This document shows positions 5,387 to 12,170 of a stretch of DNA of 12,170 nucleotides, in pieces (the stretch's first letter is position 1; each line of letters opens with the position of its first letter). This DNA is from Bacteroidota bacterium (lineage in GTDB: Bacteria; Bacteroidota; Ignavibacteria; UBA10030; BY39). The notes beneath the pieces were generated by a model. That model had not been told where the DNA came from, did no database searches, and saw only the letters and a program-made list of their open reading frames with translations. The stretch lies in assembly GCA_018830765.1 (NCBI GenBank), contig JAHJRJ010000155.1, positions 1 through 12,170 of the forward strand, read 5' to 3'. The position numbers and the translations under genes are program-made.

Positions 5387-6664
5387 ATGAAAATACTACT
5401 AAAGAACGGACATATAATCGAACCTCATAGCGGTTTAGATTTATTAGCAGATATTTTAATTGTTGACGGCATTATAGAAAAAATCGGGACGAAAATCAGT
5501 GTGGGTGCTTCAATCCAAAAGTATGAATTGGACGGTAAGATCGTAGCTCCCGGTTTTATGGATATGCACGTTCATCTGCGTGAGCCGGGTTACGAACACA
5601 AAGAAACAATCGAAACTGGTTTAGCAGCGGCAGCATCAGGCGGATTCAGTGCAGTCTGCTGCATGCCTAATACCAATCCACCGATAGACGATGCTTCAGT
5701 AGTAAAATACATAAAAGAGAAAGCTGCTAAAGTCAAAAACGGTTTAGTCGATGTTTTCCCGGTTGCCGCAGCTACAAAAGGCAGAGAGGGGAATGAGCTT
5801 TCGCCGATGATGGAACTCGCGGAGGCAGGCGCAGTAGCCTTCTCCGACGACGGCTCACCAATAGAAAATTCCGAAGTGATGAAACGAGCAATGGAATATG
5901 CAGATATGGTAGGAAAAATAATCATCCAACATCCAGAGGATCGCTCGTTAACAAAAGGTGGAGTGATGAACGAGGGATTTGTTTCGACATCAATCGGTTT
6001 GCCGCCGATGCCTGCGATTGCTGAAGAAATAATGATTATGCGCGATGTGATGATTGCAGAATACGCAAACACACGTTATCACGCCGCACATATCAGCACA
6101 GCGGGTTCGGTAGAAATTATTCGACAGGCAAAGAAAAGAGGATTAAAAGTAACTTGCGAAGTTACACCGCATCATTTTACTTTAACCGAAGAGGTTGTCC
6201 GTTCTTTCGATACAAACACAAAAATGAATCCACCGCTGCGAACGCAAGAAGATATTGAAGCGATAAAAGCGGGGTTGAAGGACGGAACAATCGACGTAAT
6301 TGCGTCCGACCATGCGCCACACTCGTTCGATGAAAAGGAAGTTGAGTTTTTAGAAGCTCCTTTCGGAATCGTCGGGTTAGAAACGGCGTTGGGGTTGGCG
6401 GTCACCGAACTTGTCCATCCAAAAATTCTTTCTATCAATCAATTAATCGAAAAATTTTCAATCAATCCCAGAAAAATTTTAAATCTACCAGTTATAAAAA
6501 TTTCTATGGGCGAAAAAGCGAATCTTACAATAATAGATACTGAAAAAGAATGGCGTGTGGATGTTTCAAAATTCAAATCAAAATCTAAAAATTCACCGTT
6601 CAATGGGAGAATTCTAAAAGGGAAAAGTTGCGGTATAATCAATAGTGGAATTTTCTGTCTATAA
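5387..6664 (+). CDS. pyrC: Dihydroorotase, amidohydrolase type (long class)
   Basis: It cyclises N-carbamoyl-aspartate to dihydroorotate, the step after PyrB. The 425-residue length and the motifs fit the PyrC/AllB-like class rather than the shorter E. coli type. DMHVHLREPGYEHKET (59-74) carries the metal ligands His61 and His63 and a substrate Arg. CCMPNTNPP (91-99) follows. FSDDG (152-156) supplies the Asp that replaces the carboxylated Lys in this class. Further ligands are His182 (IQHPED), His235 (HAAHIST) and Asp308 (ASDHAPHS). MGEKANLTIIDTEKEW (374-389) begins the C-terminal small beta domain. ATG 5387 has no Shine-Dalgarno sequence. It is presumably co-transcribed with pyrR and pyrB, since no terminator is seen in between. 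Allantoinase is the main alternative, made unlikely by the pyr context. Confidence 0.94.
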   Translation: MKILLKNGHIIEPHSGLDLLADILIVDGIIEKIGTKISVGASIQKYELDGKIVAPGFMDMHVHLREPGYEHKETIETGLAAAASGGFSAVCCMPNTNPPIDDASVVKYIKEKAAKVKNGLVDVFPVAAATKGREGNELSPMMELAEAGAVAFSDDGSPIENSEVMKRAMEYADMVGKIIIQHPEDRSLTKGGVMNEGFVSTSIGLPPMPAIAEEIMIMRDVMIAEYANTRYHAAHISTAGSVEIIRQAKKRGLKVTCEVTPHHFTLTEEVVRSFDTNTKMNPPLRTQEDIEAIKAGLKDGTIDVIASDHAPHSFDEKEVEFLEAPFGIVGLETALGLAVTELVHPKILSINQLIEKFSINPRKILNLPVIKISMGEKANLTIIDTEKEWRVDVSKFKSKSKNSPFNGRILKGKSCGIINSGIFCL

Positions 6665-6702
6665 TTCAACACACCAGTCGGGTTTGAATTAATGATTTTT
6701 TT
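6663..6702 (+). terminator. Terminator-like hairpin after pyrC
   Basis: AATTCAA (6663-6669) pairs with TTGAATT (6684-6690). Above a 3-nt bulge, ACC (6673-6675) pairs with GGT (6681-6683). Seven T follow at 6696-6702 after a 5-nt gap. The stem begins at the pyrC stop codon, which suits an end to the pyr transcript. Confidence 0.5.
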
Positions 6703-6778
6703 GATTTAACAGCGTTTACTAAGTGGCATAACATTTGGGAATAGAGAGTGTAGCTCAAAGAAGATGAAAGGTTAAGCC

Positions 6779-7588
6779 ATGAAAAATATTCTAACAGTAA
6801 TCGTCGTAACAGCCGCAATAATATTTTCCGGATGTCAATTTAACATGATGGTGCCCGATACAAATCCTCCCAACGCTCCACGCGGTTTATATGCTGTTGC
6901 AAGGGATAACCGGGTAAATTTGTATTGGAATCACAATTATGAAAGAGATTTGGCGGGTTACAGAGTTTATGTAAGTTCGTCATACGACGGCAGGTATCAA
7001 TATATCGGGTCGACTCAGAACGATTACTTTATTGACAAAGGAGTTACAAATGGAAAGACATACTATTACGCTGTATCGGCATACGATTATGACGGGAACG
7101 AAAGTGATTTGAGCCGCGATGGAACTTTTGCTACACCAAGACCGGAAGGATACGGGACGACGTTGAACGATTACCGCACGAGACCTTCGACTGCCGGTTA
7201 TGATTTTTCAACTTACTCCATCGGCTATTATGACGACCAATACACCGATATATTTTACGAATATTATGCTGGTGTTCATTATATGAATGTTTGGAACGAT
7301 ACTGACATCAAAGATATGGGTTATACAAATTCGCTTTTTGATATCGAGATTGCTCCATCGAGCGGATGGTCCACAACAAAAGATGTTGTATTAGCGGTCG
7401 GGAAAACTTATGTTGTTTGGACGTTCGACGATCGATATGCAAAATTTCGAGTTGTATCTCTTTCGCCTTCACGCGTGGTATTCGATTGGACGTATCAACT
7501 TCAAAAAGGTAATCCATACCTTAAGCGCACGATGAATGATAGTCCGAGAGAATTCAAATTCGGACCAGGTGCGGAAACCCGAAAATAA
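6779..7588 (+). CDS. Fibronectin type III domain lipoprotein, function unknown
   Basis: The first 19 residues are a lipoprotein signal peptide: MKN, a hydrophobic stretch, then IFSGC with Cys19 as the lipidation site. Residues of about 27-118 form one fibronectin type III domain: the PPNAPRGLYAV entry strand, VNLYWNHN, DLAGYRVYVSS, YYYAVSAYDYDGNES. The rest (about 120-269) is rich in Tyr, Asp and Trp and ends in a beta-rich stretch (KDVVLAVGKTYVVWTFDDRYAKF) that I do not recognise as a family. The predicted place is the outer or inner membrane, facing the periplasm or the surface. AAAGG at 6768-6772 is a possible ribosome site, 6 nt before the ATG. It follows the pyr terminator, so it begins a new unit. 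No enzyme function is proposed. Confidence 0.8.
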   Translation: MKNILTVIVVTAAIIFSGCQFNMMVPDTNPPNAPRGLYAVARDNRVNLYWNHNYERDLAGYRVYVSSSYDGRYQYIGSTQNDYFIDKGVTNGKTYYYAVSAYDYDGNESDLSRDGTFATPRPEGYGTTLNDYRTRPSTAGYDFSTYSIGYYDDQYTDIFYEYYAGVHYMNVWNDTDIKDMGYTNSLFDIEIAPSSGWSTTKDVVLAVGKTYVVWTFDDRYAKFRVVSLSPSRVVFDWTYQLQKGNPYLKRTMNDSPREFKFGPGAETRK

Positions 7589-7595
7589 ATCCCAA

Positions 7596-7624
7596 TTGAC
7601 TTTTAATTATGATTACGTTATTTT
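7596..7624 (+). promoter_or_regulatory. Weak promoter candidate before the DUF4783 gene
   Basis: TTGACT (7596-7601) and TATTTT (7619-7624) are 17 nt apart, close to a sigma-70-type promoter (5 and 4 matches). The intergenic stretch is only 50 nt and AT-rich, so a chance match is possible, and read-through from the lipoprotein gene is equally plausible. Confidence 0.25.
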
Positions 7625-7638
7625 AATACGGATTTTAG

Positions 7639-8097
7639 ATGGAAAATGGAATAAAAATATTAACGATTACACTTTTAATTAGTTGTGTCGGTGCTTTTTC
7701 GCAAGTAACAGATTCGAAGCACCCCCCCCCACAACTGTTAGCTCAACATTTTGAGATCACCTCCAAAATAATATTTACAGCAGTAGAAAAAGGCATCGAC
7801 GAGGGGGATGTAGATGTTTTCTCAAATTATTTTGGAAATCGAGTTTATGTGAATTTGCCATCGGGCGAAAGCGGATACTTCAGCGCAAACCAAGCTTACT
7901 ATATTTTAAAAAACTACATCGGTGTTCGTAAACCGCTCGGGTTTTCGTTTACAACTTTGGGTGAAGCCGACCAAATACCTTATGCAACGGGTCGAGCGGC
8001 GTTTCGTTTTAAAGGAAACAGGGAATTCACACAAGTCTATGTTGCGCTTGCAAAAAGTGACGGCAAATGGGTAATAGATAAGATTAACTTATACTGA
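7639..8097 (+). CDS. Exported DUF4783-type protein with a homopolymeric C tract
   Basis: The protein has 152 residues. The N-terminus is a signal peptide of about 21 residues (ILTITLLISCVGAFSQ); LISC could also serve as a lipobox with Cys16. The mature part (about 35-152) has the pattern of the DUF4783/NTF2-like small secreted proteins of Bacteroidota: a helix FTAVEKGIDEGDVDVFSNYF, a strand with VYVNLPSG, a second helix ANQAYYILKNYIG, then strands ending in KSDGKWVIDKINLY. The molecular function of that family is unknown. Codons 28-31 contain nine C in a row. Losing or gaining one C puts a stop within about 4 to 11 codons. The kinase gene starts 16 nt after its stop, so the two are probably co-transcribed and may work together. 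Confidence 0.75.
   Translation: MENGIKILTITLLISCVGAFSQVTDSKHPPPQLLAQHFEITSKIIFTAVEKGIDEGDVDVFSNYFGNRVYVNLPSGESGYFSANQAYYILKNYIGVRKPLGFSFTTLGEADQIPYATGRAAFRFKGNREFTQVYVALAKSDGKWVIDKINLY
7722..7730 (+). repeat. C9 homopolymer inside the coding region
   Basis: Nine consecutive C encode part of His-Pro-Pro-Pro just after the signal peptide. With eight C the frame reads CAC AAC TGT TAG; with ten it reads on to TTT TGA. Either change abolishes the mature protein. A homopolymer of C this long stands out in AT-rich DNA. Confidence 0.9.
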
Positions 8098-8113
8098 ACC
8101 ACATTGAGATTTT

Positions 8114-11100
8114 ATGCGGCTTCTTATCACGAATCTTTTTAACAATTTTTGTCGAAGGCGATATGTTTATATCGTCTTTTTTGTTACTCTAATAATCGGA
8201 GGCTCATTCCTGCTTGAAAAAATTTTTACTTCTTCAATTAAGAATAATTGGGAAAATATAAAAAAAGAAAAAACAGAACGGATAATATCTGAAGTAAAAA
8301 GCGAATTCAATCGGTATCAAAATGATGCCGCTTCATTAACAAATCAAGTTTCTAAAAGAAATGATTTTATCAATGCCTTGAGATCATTCGATCAAATCGC
8401 ATTGTTTAATATTTTAAATGAATATCAGTCGGTAGAAACAGGTTTCGACGTTTACGACAGCACAGGTTCGCTATTGATATGGACGCACGGATTCATTTCA
8501 ACTAACGATTTTATCAGGGCGCGAACTCCGAACTCTTACATAAGCCCGGGATCTATTTTTACACTGTTGTATATCCAACAACCGGTAAATTTCAATGGAG
8601 AGTATTTAGGGACGGTTGTTTTAAAGAAGTTATTCGATGTTAATTTTCCGATTAGTAATCGCTTTATCAGCTCTGATATTTTTGAAGGAACTTTTGTCCG
8701 TAAATTCAAAAATCCTACAAAGTATAATTTCGCTCCGGATGCAAAAGAATCAAATGTGGCAAGAACAATCTCAATTCCGTTGACGGGTATTTCTTTAAAC
8801 AATTTGGGATACGCCTATATTGAAGCTCCGACTTTATCCGCTACTATAGAAGAAGTTGAAAGCAATATTTCTAAAGTCCGTGTATTTTTGTTGGTGTTTC
8901 TCACCATACTCGTTTCGTATTTAATCATTAAAGTAAGCTATAATCGATTGCCGCTAATTTACCGGGCTGTTGCCACAATCGTGATTTTATGGATAGTACG
9001 GTATATATGGTTGATTGCCGGTTTCCCTGCCGATTTTATTGAACTCAAAATTTTCAATCCGAGTATTTTTGCATCAAAGTTCGGATATGGATTGGGAAAA
9101 TCAATTGGCGAGATGCTGATTACTGCAATTGTGCTGATAAGCAGTATTCTCTGTCTTTTTTTCGATCTTGTGAAGAAGATTCAACCACCGGAAGAACGTA
9201 AAATTAATCGGTGGTTTTTTTCAAATTTATTGTTAATAGTTTATCCTGTCATTTTCATCGTGTCGTTCCGCGGTTATATTGCAATCATCAACAGTGCGGT
9301 TTTTGATTCAACCCTAAAGTATATTGATCCTGCAATGATATTTCCATCTACTGAGTTGGCGATAATGCTCTTCAGTCTTTTTCTGATATCAATTGCATTT
9401 GTACTTATAGGAATATATCTCATAATTCAAACGTGTAGAACTTTTCAATGGTTAATAAATATAAACGCAAGATGGATTTTTACTTTAATCGTATTTTTTG
9501 TTGTAAGCTATTTGTACGGTACAGTGCACCCAAATCCATTAACGACTCAATTAGAACGACTTATATTCCTTACCGGATTGTTTATCGTAGGGATTATTAT
9601 CGAAAAACATCTATCCATTGGCTCGGTAACTAAAAAAGGATACTTAGTATTTTTAATTGTTGCAGCTTCGATATTCGTTTTAGTCTCTTTTCTTTATTTG
9701 AAGGATAAAGAAAATGCGCGGGAGAAGTTGGAAGCGTACGCAAAAGATTTATCGCAACCCACAGACAACTGGTTTACTTTTATAGTGGATGAATCATTAA
9801 ATCAGATAACAGAATCTTATAAGCAAGAAGTTTTAAAGAAAGATGTGTATATAGGAAACTTAGCTTTTACGGAATGGGCGAAAAGCATTCTCAGTCGTGA
9901 AGGAGTAAATTGTGGGATTGCCATCTATAATGGTGATGGGAAAGTTGTAAGTAGATTTGAAATCGGGTCTGTCCTTACGAATAACGAAGAAGTAAAACAA
10001 ATTTTAACTGCGAAAAGGTCAATTTTTATCAAAGAGCAAAAAGATATAACAGGAACTTCGAAATATTATGTAGGCTACTCACCTCTTTTTTCAAAAGACA
10101 GTGTGTCGATGGGCGGTGTACGCGTCGAAGTAGGAGGCTCGAGGGGAGAATTATTCCAAGCCGAATCGCCGGAGATATTAAAAACATATATCCGCGATGA
10201 TTTTAAATCGTACTACACAAATATTTACTACTCTGAGTTTTTAAACGGGAGTCGGGTCTATACGACCAATCAGGAATTTCCTCGTCAATACCGTGCACCT
10301 GACATCGTTTCAGAAACATTCTCTACAACAAATCAAAGTAGTTATTTGGTTCATGAAAAAATCGAAAATAATAAATATGAGACAATCTATATTCGAACGC
10401 CGGACAACCACGAAAAATGGATTGCTCTGAATGCCGAGCCGGTCGGACTTCTGCGGGAGCTCCTAAATATTTTAAAGCTGTCAATTTTCACTATGGCAGT
10501 TGTAGGAATGATATATCTATTTTATATCACCGGAAAAATAATTAAACTTCCTCAAATATCATTTAGTTTTAGGTCGAAATTATTAACTGCTTTCATTCTT
10601 GTTTCGTTGATCCCGCTGGTAATGGCGGCGTATTACAACCGTCAACTCGCTATTGATAGGGTGAGTGAATTGAGTCATACCTCATTGGAAAATGAAACTT
10701 CAATAGTTCTCTCTCAGCTATACAATTATATCGATCGTGGAAGTGTTGAACGACTTTCGCAAATTGATTATTCCGTCTGCAAGTCAATAACGAAAAACAC
10801 AGGAATAGATTTCAATCTATACGATAACAACTATCTAAAAGAAAGCACGCGACACGAATTATTCGACGCAGAATTGTTGGATGTCAGGTTAAGTCCCGAG
10901 GCGTATTTGAATGTCGTTCTTCTCGGGAAAAGATTCTTTGCCGAAAATCAAAATATCGGCACGTATCCGTATATGGTCGGATACCGGGCGATTAAATCGG
11001 AGGAGGGTGAGTTACTTGGAGTTTTGTCCGTTCCCACTTTGTTTAAGCGAAGCTCAATTGAGGAAGAAATGGAGAAGCGCAATGCATATTTATTTGGTGT

Positions 11101-12022
11101 CTACTCGATTATTTTTTTATTGCTTATTGGGCTTGGAACTATCTTTTCAAACCAGATTGCTAAGCCGATTAAAAGATTGAGTGAAGCAACAAGGAGAATT
11201 GCATCGGGCGACCTTGATTACAAAATTAAAACGGAAAGGGCAGATGAATTCGGGGAGTTAGAGAGTGCATTTAATGTGATGACGTCGGAAATTAAGCAGC
11301 GACGTGAAGAGTTGATTAAATATGAAAAAGAACTTGCCTGGAAGGAGATGGCTAAACAGGTTGCACACGAGATAAAAAATCCACTGACTCCTATAAAATT
11401 AGCCGTTCAACATCTGCTGCGTGCATATAAAGATGGAGCAAATAATTTCAATGAAATTATGAATCAGTCTGCTCAGATGGTAAACGAACAGATAGAAGCG
11501 CTTTCCAGGATAGCGACGGAATTTTCTGACTTTGCCCGCATGCCCGAACGGCGTTTGGTTATGTGCGATGTGAATGAGATTATGAGTGAAGCGATACGAC
11601 TTTTCGAGCAGTACAAAAATGTCGTTTTTAAAATTGATTTTTTTGCAGAAAAATTATACTTGAATGCCGACAGAGATGAATTGCGGCGGACTTTCATAAA
11701 TATAATTAGAAACTCGATACAAGCGATGAATGAAAGCGGCAACATTACTGTAACTACTCGTAGAATTGACGGAATAGTAGAAATCAGTATCGGCGATAGC
11801 GGTCTCGGAATTCCTGACGAAATCGGCGAGCGGATATTCGAGCCCAACTTTTCAACAAAAACCGAAGGAATGGGATTGGGCTTGGCTATCGTTAAAAAAA
11901 CGATAGACGAATTGAATGGCACGATTTCCTTTACGACAGAAAAAGGAGTTGGGACGACGTTTATAATCAAGTTGCCAGTGTTGCAAGATAGTAACGAAAT
12001 TACGGGCGGCAGTTATCTATAA
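8114..12022 (+). CDS. Large multi-sensor membrane histidine kinase, NtrY-like core
   Basis: This 1302-residue protein has about 12 predicted membrane segments (near 18-36, 256-274, 283-303, 333-352, 369-391, 413-438, 453-469, 482-497, 508-528, 784-806, 820-840, 991-1012). Alternating topology puts three large regions outside: about 37-255, 529-783 and 841-990; the charged loops at 353-368 and 807-819 fit the cytoplasmic side. Then come a HAMP linker (about 1010-1062), a HisKA domain with the phosphoacceptor His1085 in HEIKNPLTP, and a HATPase domain: N box Asn1196/Asn1200, G1 DSGLG (1228-1232), F box FEPNFSTK, G2 GMGLGLAIV. The H box is of the kind seen in NtrY and NtrB. The kinase presumably phosphorylates a response regulator coded elsewhere, since none is adjacent. 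No PAS domain was recognised after HAMP. The ATG lies 16 nt after the DUF4783 gene, with no strong ribosome site. The stimulus is unknown. Confidence 0.93.
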   Translation: MRLLITNLFNNFCRRRYVYIVFFVTLIIGGSFLLEKIFTSSIKNNWENIKKEKTERIISEVKSEFNRYQNDAASLTNQVSKRNDFINALRSFDQIALFNILNEYQSVETGFDVYDSTGSLLIWTHGFISTNDFIRARTPNSYISPGSIFTLLYIQQPVNFNGEYLGTVVLKKLFDVNFPISNRFISSDIFEGTFVRKFKNPTKYNFAPDAKESNVARTISIPLTGISLNNLGYAYIEAPTLSATIEEVESNISKVRVFLLVFLTILVSYLIIKVSYNRLPLIYRAVATIVILWIVRYIWLIAGFPADFIELKIFNPSIFASKFGYGLGKSIGEMLITAIVLISSILCLFFDLVKKIQPPEERKINRWFFSNLLLIVYPVIFIVSFRGYIAIINSAVFDSTLKYIDPAMIFPSTELAIMLFSLFLISIAFVLIGIYLIIQTCRTFQWLININARWIFTLIVFFVVSYLYGTVHPNPLTTQLERLIFLTGLFIVGIIIEKHLSIGSVTKKGYLVFLIVAASIFVLVSFLYLKDKENAREKLEAYAKDLSQPTDNWFTFIVDESLNQITESYKQEVLKKDVYIGNLAFTEWAKSILSREGVNCGIAIYNGDGKVVSRFEIGSVLTNNEEVKQILTAKRSIFIKEQKDITGTSKYYVGYSPLFSKDSVSMGGVRVEVGGSRGELFQAESPEILKTYIRDDFKSYYTNIYYSEFLNGSRVYTTNQEFPRQYRAPDIVSETFSTTNQSSYLVHEKIENNKYETIYIRTPDNHEKWIALNAEPVGLLRELLNILKLSIFTMAVVGMIYLFYITGKIIKLPQISFSFRSKLLTAFILVSLIPLVMAAYYNRQLAIDRVSELSHTSLENETSIVLSQLYNYIDRGSVERLSQIDYSVCKSITKNTGIDFNLYDNNYLKESTRHELFDAELLDVRLSPEAYLNVVLLGKRFFAENQNIGTYPYMVGYRAIKSEEGELLGVLSVPTLFKRSSIEEEMEKRNAYLFGVYSIIFLLLIGLGTIFSNQIAKPIKRLSEATRRIASGDLDYKIKTERADEFGELESAFNVMTSEIKQRREELIKYEKELAWKEMAKQVAHEIKNPLTPIKLAVQHLLRAYKDGANNFNEIMNQSAQMVNEQIEALSRIATEFSDFARMPERRLVMCDVNEIMSEAIRLFEQYKNVVFKIDFFAEKLYLNADRDELRRTFINIIRNSIQAMNESGNITVTTRRIDGIVEISIGDSGLGIPDEIGERIFEPNFSTKTEGMGLGLAIVKKTIDELNGTISFTTEKGVGTTFIIKLPVLQDSNEITGGSYL
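9183..9221 (+). other. Terminator-shaped hairpin inside the kinase gene
   Basis: AACCACCG (9183-9190) pairs perfectly with CGGTGGTT (9209-9216) across an 18-nt loop, and five more T follow (9217-9221). It lies in the sense strand, at the codons for the cytoplasmic loop near residues 357-369. It could cause early termination when translation lags, or be a chance product of the codons. Confidence 0.4.
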
Positions 12023-12033
12023 AGTAAAAAAAT

Positions 12034-12170
12034 ATGACAGACGTACCGATAATATTATCAGAAAAATTTTCCAAGAATGATGGAATCAAGTTCAGTTTCA
12101 GCACACGCAAGGGTGGGGTGAGCCCAGAACTTTATGGAATGAATTTGAGCTTCAATGTCGGAGATGAAAG
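12034..12170 (+). CDS. pgeF: PgeF/YfiH laccase-domain protein, N-terminal part (3' end outside the window)
   Basis: Forty-five codons are visible. After MTDVPIILSEKFSKNDGIK comes FSFSTRKGGVSPELYGMNLSFNVGDE, which matches the start of the multicopper polyphenol oxidase/PgeF family (FSTR-GG-S-YxxxNL-xxVGD). Family members have been described as purine nucleoside phosphorylase/adenosine deaminase-like enzymes and as peptidoglycan editing factor in E. coli. The full protein is usually about 240-270 residues; the Cys/His metal site lies outside this window. ATG 12034 follows the kinase stop by 11 nt without a visible ribosome site, so it may belong to the same transcript. The specific role is not decidable from this fragment. 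Confidence 0.85.
   Translation, partial: MTDVPIILSEKFSKNDGIKFSFSTRKGGVSPELYGMNLSFNVGDE

Noticed and set aside
5590..6072. Minus-strand open frame of 160 codons inside pyrC
   Set aside because: It lies wholly within a well-supported dihydroorotase gene on the other strand, has a Ser/Ala/Ile-rich shadow-like composition and shows no recognisable motif.
11473..11970. Minus-strand open frame of 165 codons opposite the kinase catalytic domain
   Set aside because: The + strand here encodes HisKA and HATPase motifs; the opposite frame has no start context or family resemblance.
8114..12022. A frameshift fusion of two separate kinase or sensor genes
   Set aside because: The frame is continuous with consistent topology and no sign of an internal gene start, so a true single long gene is simpler.

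Overview
The window comes from a bacterium of moderate to low G+C. It most resembles the Bacteroidota/Ignavibacteria side of the tree. The reasons are: most genes lack a clear Shine-Dalgarno sequence, a DUF4783-type secreted protein is present, the tRNA gene does not encode CCA, a fibronectin-III lipoprotein is present, and short GC-rich palindromes and heptanucleotide tracts lie between and inside genes. This placement is inference; no rRNA or other phylogenetic marker is present.

Layout, all genes on the + strand. (1) 1-2232: the 3' end of a methylmalonyl-CoA epimerase gene, overlapping by 4 nt the start of uvrC (nucleotide excision repair). uvrC carries an in-frame block of two GC-rich palindromes that adds roughly 25 residues. 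(2) 2309-3187: a cation diffusion facilitator with HxxxD metal sites, probably a Zn(II)-type exporter. (3) 3188-3841: a 650-base gap without protein genes that is nevertheless full of structure. It holds two copies of a 75-nt palindromic element, each between sequences that look like a tRNA D-arm; an intact tRNA-Val(CAC); a wrecked second tRNA with hairpins in its anticodon and T arms; a long inverted repeat; and a terminator-like hairpin 39 nt before pyrR. (4) 3842-6664: pyrR-pyrB-pyrC, a pyrimidine regulator plus the second and third steps of UMP synthesis, closed by a terminator-like hairpin. (5) 6779-12022: a fibronectin-III lipoprotein, a DUF4783-type exported protein whose gene has a C9 tract, and a 1302-residue multi-sensor histidine kinase related to NtrY. 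(6) 12034 to the end: the start of a pgeF/YfiH (laccase-domain) gene.

Functionally, pyrR/pyrB/pyrC form the clearest unit. The leader in front of pyrR can be drawn as two mutually exclusive structures, which would make it an attenuator. The lipoprotein, DUF4783 protein and kinase look like a cell-envelope and signalling group. Only the last two are close enough (16 nt) to suggest co-transcription, and no response regulator is visible.

The most unusual material is the tRNA-associated palindromic element family in 3231-3622 and the palindromes inside uvrC. Together they suggest small non-autonomous elements, comparable in behaviour to the Rickettsia palindromic elements, that have entered both structural RNA genes and a protein-coding gene.
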